Below, in pieces: positions 50,498 to 61,200 of a stretch of DNA of 64,000 nucleotides (the first letter of the stretch is position 1; each line of letters begins with the position of its first letter). The position numbers and the translations under genes were made by a program. Below the pieces are notes generated by a model. It was not told the origin of the DNA, ran no database searches, and saw only the letters and a list, made by a program, of their open reading frames with translations. The DNA is from Osmia lignaria lignaria (lineage: Eukaryota; Arthropoda; Insecta; Hymenoptera; Megachilidae): the NCBI RefSeq assembly GCF_051020975.1, contig NW_027478161.1, positions 23,658,001 to 23,722,000 on the forward strand. The letters run 5' to 3'.

Positions 50498-50522
50498 CAG
50501 ATTTATCTCAAGGGAAGGGGCC
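50498..50522 (+). repeat. Head motif, copy 1 of an internal duplication
   Basis: The 25-bp segment beginning CAGATTTATCTCAAGG matches the 25-bp segment at 50,612-50,636, beginning CAGAGTTATCTCAAAG, at 22 of 25 positions. After it, both copies share ACGG once a 2-bp gap is allowed. The copies are 114 bp apart in the same orientation. I infer that the 322-bp monomer grew from a shorter ancestral repeat. The head is also the most informative subtype marker: the states are TTTATCTC, ATATCTC, TTCAGCTCAAAGGAACGG (q head) and TCTCGAGGG (e head). Confidence 0.75.
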
Positions 50523-50530
50523 TGACGGAC

Positions 50531-50546
50531 ATATTTCGAGATATTT
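50531..50546 (+). repeat. Inverted-repeat arm 1 of the monomer
   Basis: The reverse complement of ATATTTCGAGATATTT is AAATATCTCGAAATAT. This matches the arm at 50,684-50,699 at 14 of 16 positions here. It matches at 15 of 16 in K-tail monomers, where the second arm reads AAATATCTCGATATAT. The loop between the arms is 137 bp. Satellite dyads of this type can form hairpins or cruciforms, but a role here is only conjecture. Confidence 0.55.
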
Positions 50547-50569
50547 CTTCTTCTTGTTGTTCTTCTTCT
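50544..50569 (+). repeat. TTC/TTG triplet pyrimidine-rich tract
   Basis: A tract of about 26 nt made of TTC and TTG triplets occurs in every monomer. It looks like a microsatellite, but its length never changes in this window. Only substitutions are seen, for example TTG to TTC (as at 10,250 and 12,826), TTG to CTG or TCG (1,556, 1,878 and 26,024), and TTGTTG to TTGATG (24,092 and its relatives). Confidence 0.85.
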
Positions 50570-50611
50570 GCACAGCTAAGCTGGAAGTGGCATTTGCAGC
50601 TCGCAATAGTG

Positions 50612-50636
50612 CAGAGTTATCTCAAAGAAAGGGGCC
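50612..50636 (+). repeat. Head-like motif, copy 2 of the internal duplication
   Basis: This is the second copy of the TTATCTCAA-rG-AAGGGGCC motif, 114 bp downstream of the first and on the same strand. It follows AGCTCGCAATAGTG, which itself resembles the AGCTCGC of the junction core. It varies less between monomers than copy 1. Its main variants are AAAGAAAGTGG, AAAGAGAGGGG, AAAAAAGGGGG and TCTCGAAGAAAGG. Confidence 0.75.
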
Positions 50637-50683
50637 ACGGTGTTTCTGTATCTCTATTATGTTGGTGCGGCTTCGGAACTTTT

Positions 50684-50699
50684 AAATATCTTGATATAT
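50684..50699 (+). repeat. Inverted-repeat arm 2 of the monomer
   Basis: This is the AT-rich arm AAATATCTTGATATAT (AAATATCTCGATATAT in K-tail units). It is complementary to arm 1 at 50,531-50,546. It leads into the palindrome TCTCGAGA in E-tail monomers, which becomes TCTCGAAA in K-tail monomers, TCTCGCGA in a subset at 9.8-19.8 kb and TCTAGAAA in a subset mainly at 43-47.5 kb. Confidence 0.55.
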
Positions 50700-50778
50700 C
50701 TCGAGAACTACGCATCTGATCAAAAAATATCATAGAACATAAAAAGTAGGAAACTTAATTCTCTACAAAAAAGGTCTC

Positions 50779-50820
50779 TTAACATTTTGCCATAGCTCGC
50801 TTCGTTTCCGAGATATTTGC
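50779..50820 (+). repeat. Conserved monomer junction core
   Basis: The stretch around TTTTGCCATAGCTCGC and CGTTTCCGAGATATTTG is nearly invariant across the window. Its few variants are themselves shared by HOR copies: CCGTAGCTCGTTTCG (52,105, 53,715, 56,935, 61,443), GCTCTGTTCG (8 units at 9.9-19.9 kb), GGTCGCTTCATTTCC (14,435, 17,331, 22,160, 62,731) and TTTTGAGATAGC (42,767, 45,343, 46,309). A conserved segment next to a variable tail is what a protein-bound box in a satellite would look like, but no known box was recognised and no CENP-B box consensus was found. Confidence 0.6.
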
Positions 50821-53800
50821 AGATTTATCTCAAGGGAAGGGGCCTGACGGACATATTTCGTGATATTTCTTCTTCTTGTTGTTCTTCTTCTGCACAGCTA
50901 AGCTGGAAGTGGCATTTGCGGCTCGCGCTAGTGCAGAGTTATCTCAAAGAAAGGGGCCACGGTGTTTCTGTATCTCTATTATGTTGGTGCGGTTTCGGAA
51001 CTTTTAAATATCTTGATATATCTCGAGAACTACGCATCTGATCAAAAAATATCATAGAACATAAAAAGTAGGAAACTTAATTCTCTACAAATAAGGTCTC
51101 TTAACATTTTGCCATAGCTAGCTTCGTTTCCGAGATATTTGCAGATTTATCTTAAGGGAAGGGGCCTGACGGACATATTTCGAGATATTTCTTCTTCTTG
51201 TTGTTCTTCTTCTGCACAGCTAAGCTGGAAGTGGCATTTGCAGCTCGCAATAGTGCAGAGATATCTCAAAGAAAGGGGCCACGGTGTTTCTGTATCTCTA
51301 TTATGTTGGTGCGGCTTCGGAACTTTTAAATATCTTGATATATCTCGAGAACTACGCGTCTGATCAAAAAATATCATAGAACATAAAAAGTAGGAAACAT
51401 AATTCTCTACAAAAAAGGTCTCTTAACATTTTGCCATAGCTCGCTTCGTTTCCGAGATATTTGCAGATTTATCTCAAGGGAAGGGGCCTGACGGACATAT
51501 TTCGAGATATTTCTTCTTCTTGTTGTTCTTCTTCTGCACAGCTAAGCTGGAAGTGGCATTTGCAGCTCGCAATAGTGCAGAGTTATCTCAAAGAAAGGGG
51601 CCACGGTGTTTCTGTATCTCTATTATGTTGGTGCGGCTTCGGAACTTTTAAATATCTTGATATATCTCGAGAACTACGCATCTGATCAAAAAATATCATA
51701 GAACATAAAAAGTAGGAAACTTAATTCTCTATAAAAAAGGTCTCTTAACATTTTGCCATAGCTCGCTTCGTTTCCGAGATATTTGCAGATTTATCTCAAG
51801 GGAAGGGGCCTGACGGACATATTTCGTGATATTTCTTCTTCTTGTTGTTCTTCTTCTGCACAGCTAAGCTGGAAGTGGCATTTGCGGCTCGCGCTAGTGC
51901 AGAGTTATCTCAAAGAAAGGGGCCGCGGTGTGTCTGTATCTCTATTATGTTGGTGCGGTTTCGGAGCTTTTAAATATCTTGATATATCTCGAGAACTACG
52001 CATCTGATCAAAAAATATCATAGAACATAAAAAGTAGGAAACTTAATTCTCTACAAATAAGGTCTCTTAACATTTTGCCGTAGCTCGTTTCGTTTCCGAG
52101 ATATTTGCAGATATATCTCAAGGGAAGGGGCCTGACGGACATATTTCGAGATATTTCTTCTTCTTGTTGTTCTTCTTCTGCACAGCTAAACTGGAAGTGG
52201 CATTTCCAGCTCGCAATAGTGCAGAGTTATCTCAAAGAAAGGGGCCACGGTGTTTCTGTATCTCTATTATGTTGGTGCGGCTTCGGAACTTTTAAATATA
52301 TTGATATATCTCGAGAACTACGCATCTGATCAAAAAATATCATAGAACATAAAAAGTAGGAAACTTAATTCTCTACAAATAAGGTCTCTTAACATTTTGC
52401 CATAGCTCGCTTCGTTTCCGAGATATTTGCAGATTTATCTCGAGGGAAGGCGCCTGACGGACATATTTCGAGATATTTCTTCTTCTTGTTGTTCTTCTTC
52501 TGCACAGCTAAGCTGGAAGCGGCATTTGCGGCTCGCTCTAGTGCAGAGTTATCTCGAAGAGAGGGGCCACGGTGTTTCTGTATCTCTATTATGTTGGTGC
52601 GGCTTCGGAACTTTTAAATATCTCGATATATCTCGAAAACTACGCTTCTGATCAAAAAATATCATAGAACATAAATTATAGGAAACATAATTCTCTACAA
52701 AAAAGGTCTCTTAACATTTTGCCATAGCTCGCTTCGTTTCCGAGATATTTGCAGATATATCTCAAGGGAAGGGGCCTGACGGACATATTTCGAGACATTT
52801 CTTCTTCTTGTTGTTCTTCTTCTGCACAGCTAAGCTGGAAGTGGCATTTACAGCTCGCAATAGTGCAGAGTTATCTCAAAGAAAGGGGCCACGGTGTTTC
52901 TGTATCTCTATTATGTTGGTGCGGCTTCGGAACTTTTAAATATCTTGATGTATCTCGAGAACTACGCATCTGATCAAAATATATCATAGAACATGAAAAG
53001 TAGGAAACTTAATTCTCTACAAAAAAGGTCTCTTAACATTTTGCCATAGCTCTCTTCGTTTCCGAGATATTTGCAGATTTATCTCAAGGGAAGGGGCCTG
53101 ACGGACATATTTCGAGATATTTCTTCTTCATCTTGTTCTTCTTCTGCACAGCTAAGCTGGAAGTGGCATTTGCAGCTCGCAATAGTGCAGAGTTATCTCA
53201 AAGAAAGGGGCCACGGTGTTTCTGTATCTCCATTATGTTGGTGCGGCTTCGGAACTTTTAAATATCTTGATATATCTCGAGAACTACGCATCTGATCAAA
53301 AAATATCATAGAACATAAAAAGTAGGAAACTTAATTCTCTACAAAAAAGGTCTCTTAACATTTTGCCATAGCTCGCTTCGTTTCCGAGATATTTGCAGAT
53401 TTATCTCAAGGGAAGGGGCCTGACGGACATATTTCGTGATATTTCTTCTTCTTGTTGTTCTTCTTCTGCACAGCTAAGCTGGAAGTGGCATTTGCGGCTC
53501 GCGCTAGTGCAGAGTTATCTCAAAGAAAGGGGCCACGGTGTTTCTGTATCTCTATTATGTTGGTGCGGTTTCGGAACTTTTAAATATCTTGATATATCTC
53601 GAGAACTACGCATCTGATCAAAAAATATCATAGAACATAAAAAGTAGGAAACTTAATTCTCTATAAATAAGGTCTCTTAACATTTTGCCGTAGCTCGTTT
53701 CGTTTCCGAGATATTTGCAGATATATCTCAAGGGAAGGGGCCTGACGGACATATTTCGAGATATTTCTTCTTCTTGTTGTTCTTCTTCTGCACAGCTAAA

Positions 53801-56800
53801 CTGGAAGTGGCATTTCCAGCTCGCAATAGTGCAGAGTTATCTCAAAGAAAGGGGCCACGGTGTTTCTGTATCTCTATTATGTTGGTGCGGCTTCGGAACT
53901 TTTAAATATCTTGATATATCTCGAGAACTACGCATCTGATCAAAAAATATCGTAGAACATAAAAAGTAGGAAACTTAATTCTCTACAAAAAAGGTCTCTT
54001 AACATTTTGCCGTAGCTCGCTTCGTTTCCGAGATATTTGCAGATTTATCTCAAGGGAAGGGGCCTAACGGACATATTTCGAGATATTTCTTCTTCTTGTT
54101 GTTCTTCTTCTGCACAGCTAAACTGGAAGTGGCATTTCCAGCTCGCAATAGTGCAGAGTTATCTCAAAGAAAGGAGCCACGGTGTTTCTGTATCTCTATT
54201 GTGTTGGGGCGGCTTCGGAACTTTTAAATATCTTGATATATCTCGAGAGCTACGCATCTGATCAAATAATATCATAGAACATAAAAAGTAGGAAACTTAA
54301 TTCTCTACAAATAAGGTCTCTTAACATTTTGCCATAGCTCGCTTCGTTTCCGAGATATTTGCAGATATATCTCAAGGGAAGGGGCCTGACGGACATATTT
54401 CGAGATATTTCTTCTTCTTGTTGTTCTTCTTCTGCACAGCTAAGCTGGAAGTGGCATTTGCGGCTCGCACTAGTGCAGAGTTATCTCAAAGAAAGGGGCC
54501 ACGGTGTTTCTGTATCTCTATTACGTTGGTGCGGCTTCGGAACTTTTAAATATCTCGATATATCTCGAAAACTACGCTTCTGATCAAAAAATATCATAGA
54601 ACATAAATTGTAGGAAACATAATTCTCTACAAAAAAGGTCTCTTAACATTTTGCCATAGCTCGCTTCGTTTCCGAGATATTTGCAGATATATCTCAAGGG
54701 AAGGGGCCTGACGGACATATTTCGAGACATTTCTTCTTCTTGTTGTTCTTCTTCTGCACAGCTAAGCTGGAAGTGGCATTTACAGCTCGCAATAGTGCAG
54801 AGTTATCTCAAAGAAAGGGGCCACGGTGTTTCTGTATCTCTATTATGTTGGTGCGGCTTCGGAACTTTTAAATATCTTGATGTATCTCGAGAACTACGCA
54901 TCTGATCAAAATATATCATAGAACATGAAAAGTAGGAAACTTAATTCTCTACAAAAAAGGTCTCTTAACATTTTGCCATAGCTCTCTTTGTTTCCGAGAT
55001 ATTTGCAGATTTATCTCAAGGGAAGGGGCCTGACGGACATATTTCGAGATATTTCTTCTTCTTCTTGTTCTTCTTCTGCACAGCTAAGCTGGAAGTGGCA
55101 TTTGCAGCTCCCAATAGTGCAGGGTTATCTCAAAGAAAGGGGCCACGGTGTTTCTGTATCTCTATTATGTTGGTGCGGCTTCGGAACTTTTAAATATCTT
55201 GATATATCTCGAGAACTACGCATCTGATCAAAAAATATCATAGAACATAAAAAGTAGGAAACTTAATTCTCTACAAAAAAGGTCTCTTAACATTTTGCCA
55301 TAGCTCGCTTCGTTTCCGAGATATTTGCAGATTTATCTCAAGGGAAGGGGCCTGACGGACATATTTCGTGATATTTCTTCTTCTTGTTGTTCTTCTTCTG
55401 CACAGCTAAGCTGGAAGTGGTATTTGCGGCTCGCGCTAGTGCAGAGTTATCTCAAAGAAAGGGGCCACGGTGTTTCTGTATCTCTATTATGTTGGTGCGG
55501 TTTCGGAACTTTTAAATATCTTGATATATCTCGAGAACTACGCATCTGATCAAAAAATATCATAGAACATAAAAAGTAGGAAACTTAATTCTCTACAAAT
55601 AAGGTTTCTTAACATTTTGCCATAGCTCGCTTCGTTTCCGAGATATTTGCAGATTTATCTCAAGGGAAGGGGCCTGACGGACATATTTCGAGATACTTCT
55701 TCTTCTTGTTGTTCTTCTTCTGCACAGCTAAGCTGGAAGTGGCAATTGCAGCTCGCAATAGTGCAGAGATATCTCAAAGAAAGGGGCCACGGTGTTTCTG
55801 TATCTCTATTATGTTGGTGCGGCTTCGGAACTTTTAAATATCTTGATATAACTCGAGAAGTACGCGTCTGATCAAAAAATATCATAGAACATAAAAAGTA
55901 GGAAACATAATTCTCTACAAAAAAGGTCTCTTAACATTTTGCCATAGCTCGCTTCGTTTCCGAGATATTTGCAGATTTATCTCAAGGGAAGGGGCCTGAC
56001 GGACATATTTCGAGATATTTCTTCTTCTTGTTGTTCTTCTTCTGCACAGCTAAGCTGGAAGTGGCATTTGCAGCTCGCAATAGTGCAGAGTTATCTCAAA
56101 GAAAGGGGCCACGGTGTTTCTGTATCTCTATTATGTTGGTGCGGCTACGGAACTTTTAAATATCTTGATATATCTCGAGAACTACGCATCCGATCAAAAA
56201 ATATCATAGAACATAAAAAGTAGGAAACTTAATTCTCTACAAAAAAGGTCTCTTAACATTTTGCCATAGCTCGCTTCGTTTCCTAGATATTTGCAGATTT
56301 ATCTCAAGGGAAGGGGCCTGACGGACATATTTCCAGTTATTTCTTCTTCTTGTTGTACTTCTTCTGCACAGCTAAGCTGGAAGTGGCATTTGCAGCTCGC
56401 AGTAGTGCAGAGTTATCTCAAAGAAAGGGGCCACGGTGATTCTGTATCTCTATTATGTTGGTGCGGCTTCGGAACTTCTAAATATCTTGATATATCTCGA
56501 GAACTACGCATCTGATCAAATAATATCATAGAACATAAAAAGTAGGAAACTTAATTCTCTACAAATAAGGTCTCTTAACATTTTGCCATAGCTCGCTTCG
56601 TTTCCGAGATATTTGCAGATATATCTCGAGGGAAGGGGCCTGACGGACATATTTCGAGATATTTCTTCTTCTTGTTGTTCTTCTTCTGCACAGCTAAGCT
56701 GGAAGCGGCATTTGCGGCTCGCACTAGTGCAGAGTTATCTCGAAGAAAGGGGCCACGGTGTTTCTGTATCTCTATTATGTTGGTGCGGCTTCGGAACTTT

Positions 56801-58222
56801 TAAATATCTCGATATATCTCGAAAACTACGCTTCTGATCAAAAAATATCATACAGCATAAATTGTAGGAAACATAATTCTCTACAAAAAAGGTCTCTTAA
56901 CATTTTGCCGTAGCTCGTTTCGTTTCCGAGATATTTGCAGATTTATCTCAAGGGAAGGGGCCTGACGGACATATTTCGAGATACTTCTTCTTCTTGTTGT
57001 TCTTCTTCTGCACAGCTAAGCTGGAAGTGGCAATTGCAGCTCGCAATAGTGCAGAGATATCTCAAAGAAAGGGGCCACGGTGTTTCTGTATCTCTATTAT
57101 GTTGGTGCGGCTTCGGAACTTCTAAATATCTTGATATATCTCGAGAACTACGCATCTGATCAAATAATATCATAGAACATAAAAAGTAGGAAACTTAATT
57201 CTCTACAAATAAGGTCTCTTAACATTTTGCCATAGCTCGCTTCGTTTCCGAGATATTTGCAGATATATCTCGAGGGAAGGGGCCTGACGGACATATTTCG
57301 AGATATTTCTTCTTCTTGTTGTTCTTCTTCTGCACAGCTAAGCTGGAAGCGGCATTTGCGGCTCGCACTAGTGCAGAGTTATCTCGAAGAAAGGGGCCAC
57401 GGTGTTTCTGTATCTCTATTATGTTGGTGCGGCTTCGGAACTTTTAAATATCTTGATATATCTCGAGAACTACGCATCTGATCAAAAAATATCGTAGAAC
57501 ATAAAAAGTAGGAAACTTAATTCTCTACAAAAAAGGTCTCTTAACATTTTGCCGTAGCTCGCTTCGTTTCCGAGATATTTGCAGATTTATCTCAAGGGAA
57601 GGGGCCTAACGGACATATTTCGAGATATTTCTTCTTCTTGTTGTTCTTCTTCAGCACAGCTAAGCTGGAAGTGGCATTTGCAGCTCGCAATAGTGCAGAG
57701 TTATCTCAAAGAACGGGGCCACGGTGTTTCTGTATCTCTATTATGTTGGTGCGGCTTCGGAACTTTTAAATATCTCGATATATCTAGAAAACTACGCTTC
57801 TGATCAAAAAATATCATAGAACATAAATTGTAGGAAACATAATTCTCTACAAAAAAGGTCTCTTAACATTTTGCAATAGCTCGCTTCGTTTCCGAGATAT
57901 TTGCAGATACATCTCAAGGGAAGGGGCCTGACGGACATATTTCGAGATATTTCTTCTTGTTGTTGTTCTTCTTCTGCACAGCTAAGCTGGAAGTGGCATT
58001 TGCGGCTCGCACTAGTGCAGAGTTATCTCAAAAAGGGGGGCCACGGTGTTTCTGTATCTCTATTATGTTGGTGCGGCTTCGGAACTTTTAAATATCTCGA
58101 TATATCTCGAAAACTACGCTTCTGATCAAAAAATATCATAGAACATAAATTGTAGGAAACATAATTCTCTACAAAAGACGTCTCTTAACATTTTGCCATA
58201 GCTCGCTTCGTTTCCGAGATAT

Positions 58223-61200
58223 TTGCAGATTCAGCTCAAAGGAACGGGCCTGACGGACATATTTCGAGATATTTCTTCTTCTTGTTGTTCTTCCTCTGCA
58301 CAGCTAAGCTGGAAGTGGCATTTGCAGCTCGCAATAGTGCAGAGTTATCTCAAAGAAAGGGGCCACGGTGTTTCTGTATCTCTATTATGTTGGTGCGGCT
58401 TCGGAACTTTTAAATATCTTGATATATCTCGAGAACTACGCATCTGATCAAAAAATATCATAGGACATAAAAAGTGGGAAACTTAATTCTCTACAAAAAA
58501 GGTCTCTTAACATTTTGCCATAGCTCGCTTCGTTTCCGAGATATTTGCAGATATATCTCAAGGGAAGGGGCCTGACGGACATATTTCGAGATATTTCTTC
58601 TTCTTGTTGTTCTTCTTCTGCACAGCTAAGCTGGAAGTGGCATTTGCAGCTCGCAATAGTGCAGAGTTATCTCAAAGAGAGGGGCCACGGTGTTTCTGTA
58701 TCTCTATTATGTTGGTGCGGCTTCGGAACTTTTAAATATCTTGATATATCTCGAGAACTACGCATCTGATCAAAAAATATCATAGAAGATAAAAAGTAGG
58801 ACACTTAATTCTCTACAAAAAAGGTCTCTTAACATTTTGCCATAGCTCGCTTCGTTTGCGAGATATTTGCAGATTTATCTCAAGGGAAGGGGCCTGACGG
58901 ACATATTTCGAGATATTTCTTCTTCTTGTTGTTCTTCTTCTGCACAGCTAAGCTGGAAGTGGCATTTGCAGCTCGCAATAGTGCAGAGTTATCTCAAAGA
59001 GAGGGGCCACGGTGTTTCTGTATCTCTATTATGTTGGTGCGGCTTCGGAACTTTTAAATATCTCGATATATCTCGAAAACTACGCTTCTGATCAAAAAAT
59101 ATCATAGAACATAAATTGTAGGAAACATAATTCTCTACAAAAGACGTCTCTTAACATTTTGCCATAGCTCGCTTCGTTTCCGAGATATTTGCAGATTCAG
59201 CTCAAAGGAACGGGCCTGACGGACATATTTCGAGATATTTCTTCTTCTTGTTGTTCTTCCTCTGCACAGCTAAGCTGGAAGTGGCATTTGCAACTCGCAA
59301 TAGTGCAGAGTTATCTCAAAGAGAGGGGCCACGGTGTTTCTGTATCTCTATTATGTTGGTGCGGCTTCGGAACTTTTAAATATCTTGATATATCTCGAGA
59401 ACTACGCATCTGATCAAAAAATATCATAGGACATAAAAAGTGGGAAACTTAATTCTCTACAAAAAAGGTCTCTTAACATTTTGCCATAGCTCGCTTCGTT
59501 TCCGAGATATTTGCAGATATATCTCAAGGGAAGGGGCCTGACGGACATATTTCGAGATATTTCTTCTTCTTGTTGTTCTTCTTCCGCACAGCTAAGCTGG
59601 AAGTGGCATTTGCAGCTCGCAATAGTGCAGAGTTATCTCAAAGAGAGGGGCCACGGTGTTTCTGTATCTCTATTATGTTGGTGCGGCTTCGGAACTTTTA
59701 AATATCTTGATATATCTCGAGAACTACGCATCTGATCAAAAAATATCATAGAAGATTAAAAGTAGGAAACTTAATTCTCTACAAAAAAGGTCTCTTAACA
59801 TTTTGCCATAGCTCGCTTCGTTTCCGAGATATTTGCAGATTTATCTCAAGGGAAGGGGCCTGACGGACATATTTCGAGATATTTCTTCTTCTTGTTGTTC
59901 TTCTTCTGCACAGCTAAGCTGGAAGTGGCAGTTGCGGCTCGCACTAGTGCAGAGTTATCTCAAAAAAGGGGGCCACGATGTTTCTGTATCTCTATTATGT
60001 TGGTGCGGCTTCGGAACTTTTAAATATCTCGATATATCTCGAAAACTACGCTTCTGATCAAAAAATATCATAGAACATAAATTGTAGGAAACATAATTCT
60101 CTACAAAAGACGTCTCTTAACATTTTGCCATAGCTCGCTTCGTTTCCGAGATATTTGCAGATTCAGCTCAAAGGAACGGGCCTGACGGACATATTTCGAG
60201 ATATTTCTTCTTCTTGTTGTTCTTCCTCTGCACAGCTAAGCTGGAAGTGGCATTTGCAGCTCGCAATAGTGCAGAGTTATCTCAAAGAAAGGGGCCACGG
60301 TGTTTCTGTATCTCTATTATGTTGGTGCGGCTTCGGAACTTTTAAATATCTCGATATATCTCGAAAACTACGCTTCTGATCAAAAAATATCATAGAACAT
60401 AAATTGTAGGAAACATAATTCTCTACAAAAGACGTCTCTTAACATTTTGCCATAGCTCGCTTCGTTTCCGAGATATTTGCAGATTCAGCTCAAAGGAACG
60501 GGCCTGACAGACATATTTCGAGATATTTCTTCTTCTTGTTGTTCTTCCTCTGCACAGCTAAGCTGGAAGTGGCATTTGCAGCTCGCAATAGTGCAGAGTT
60601 ATCTCAAAGAGAGGGGCCACGGTGTTTCTGTATCTCTATTATGTTGGTGCGGCTTCGGAACTTTTAAATATCTTGATATATCTCGAGAACTACGCATCTG
60701 ATCAAAAAATATCATAGAAGATAAAAAGTAGGAAACTTAATTCTCTACAAAAAAGGTCTCTTAACATTTTGCCATAGCTCGCTTCGTTTCCGAGATATTT
60801 GCAGATTTATCTCAAGGGAAGGGGCCTGACGGACATATTTCGAGATATTTCTTCTTCTTGTTGTACTTCTTCTGCACAGCTAAGCTGGAAGTGGCATTTG
60901 CGGCTCGCACTAGTGCAGAGTTATCTCAAAAAAGGGGGCCACGGTGTTTCTGTATCTCTATTATGTTGGTGCGGCTTCGGAACTTTTAAATATCTCGATA
61001 TATCTCGAAAACTACGCTTCTGATCAAAAAATATCATAGAACATAAATTGTAGGAAACATAATTCTCTACAAAAGACGTCTCTTAACATTTTGCCATAGC
61101 TCGCTTCGTTTCCGAGATATTTGCAGATTTATCTCAAGGGAAGGGGCCTAACGGACATATTTCGAGATATTTCTTCTTCTTGTTGTTCTTCTTCTGCACA

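Larger units (their letters stand above)
50495..50816 (+). repeat. Near-consensus reference monomer
   Basis: I use this unit to describe the monomer because it carries the commonest state at most variable sites. Order of parts: head (50,498-50,522), triplet pyrimidine tract (50,544-50,569), middle diagnostic segment (50,598-50,611), second copy of the head-like motif (50,612-50,636), conserved stretch with the only plus-strand ATG (50,659), AT-rich dyad arm (50,684-50,699), TGATCA (50,717-50,722), A-rich variable tail (about 50,723-50,775), and conserved junction core (about 50,779 onward). GC content of a typical unit is about 40% (128 of 322 counted in the unit at 268). Confidence 0.9.
49207..58222 (+). 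repeat. Region F: mixed 3-, 4-, 5- and 6-mer segments
   Basis: Marker units carry TTTCGAGACATTTC with TTGATGTATCTC and AAAATATATC (49,851, 52,749, 54,681), ATTTCGTGATATTTC with CGGCTCGCGCTAG and GCGGTTTCGG (50,817, 51,783, 53,393, 55,325), GTGCAGAGATATCTC (51,139, 55,647, 56,935), CCGTAGCTCGTTTCG before N middles (52,105, 53,715), and e heads (52,427, 56,613, 57,257). Spacings give 966 bp (50,495 to 51,461), 1,610 bp (51,783 to 53,393), 1,932 bp (52,749 to 54,681) and 1,288 bp (55,647 to 56,935). The unit at 50,173 has ATATTAGCAG in place of ATATTTGCAG. No gene is present. Confidence 0.78.

Noticed and set aside
50544..50569. Expandable TTC microsatellite
   Set aside because: Its length is the same in every monomer and only substitutions are seen, so it does not behave as a slipping microsatellite here.
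50811..50850. CENP-B box in the TTCGTTTCCGAGATAT segment
   Set aside because: TTCG is present but the required A and CGGG spacing is not. The GAACGGGCC of q heads also fails the consensus on the other strand.
51147..51377. Minus-strand frames of 65-76 codons (45,933, 51,147, 55,655, 56,943 and 62,739)
   Set aside because: They are antisense to the same monomer segment and appear only where a single substitution removes a stop. No other unit supports them.
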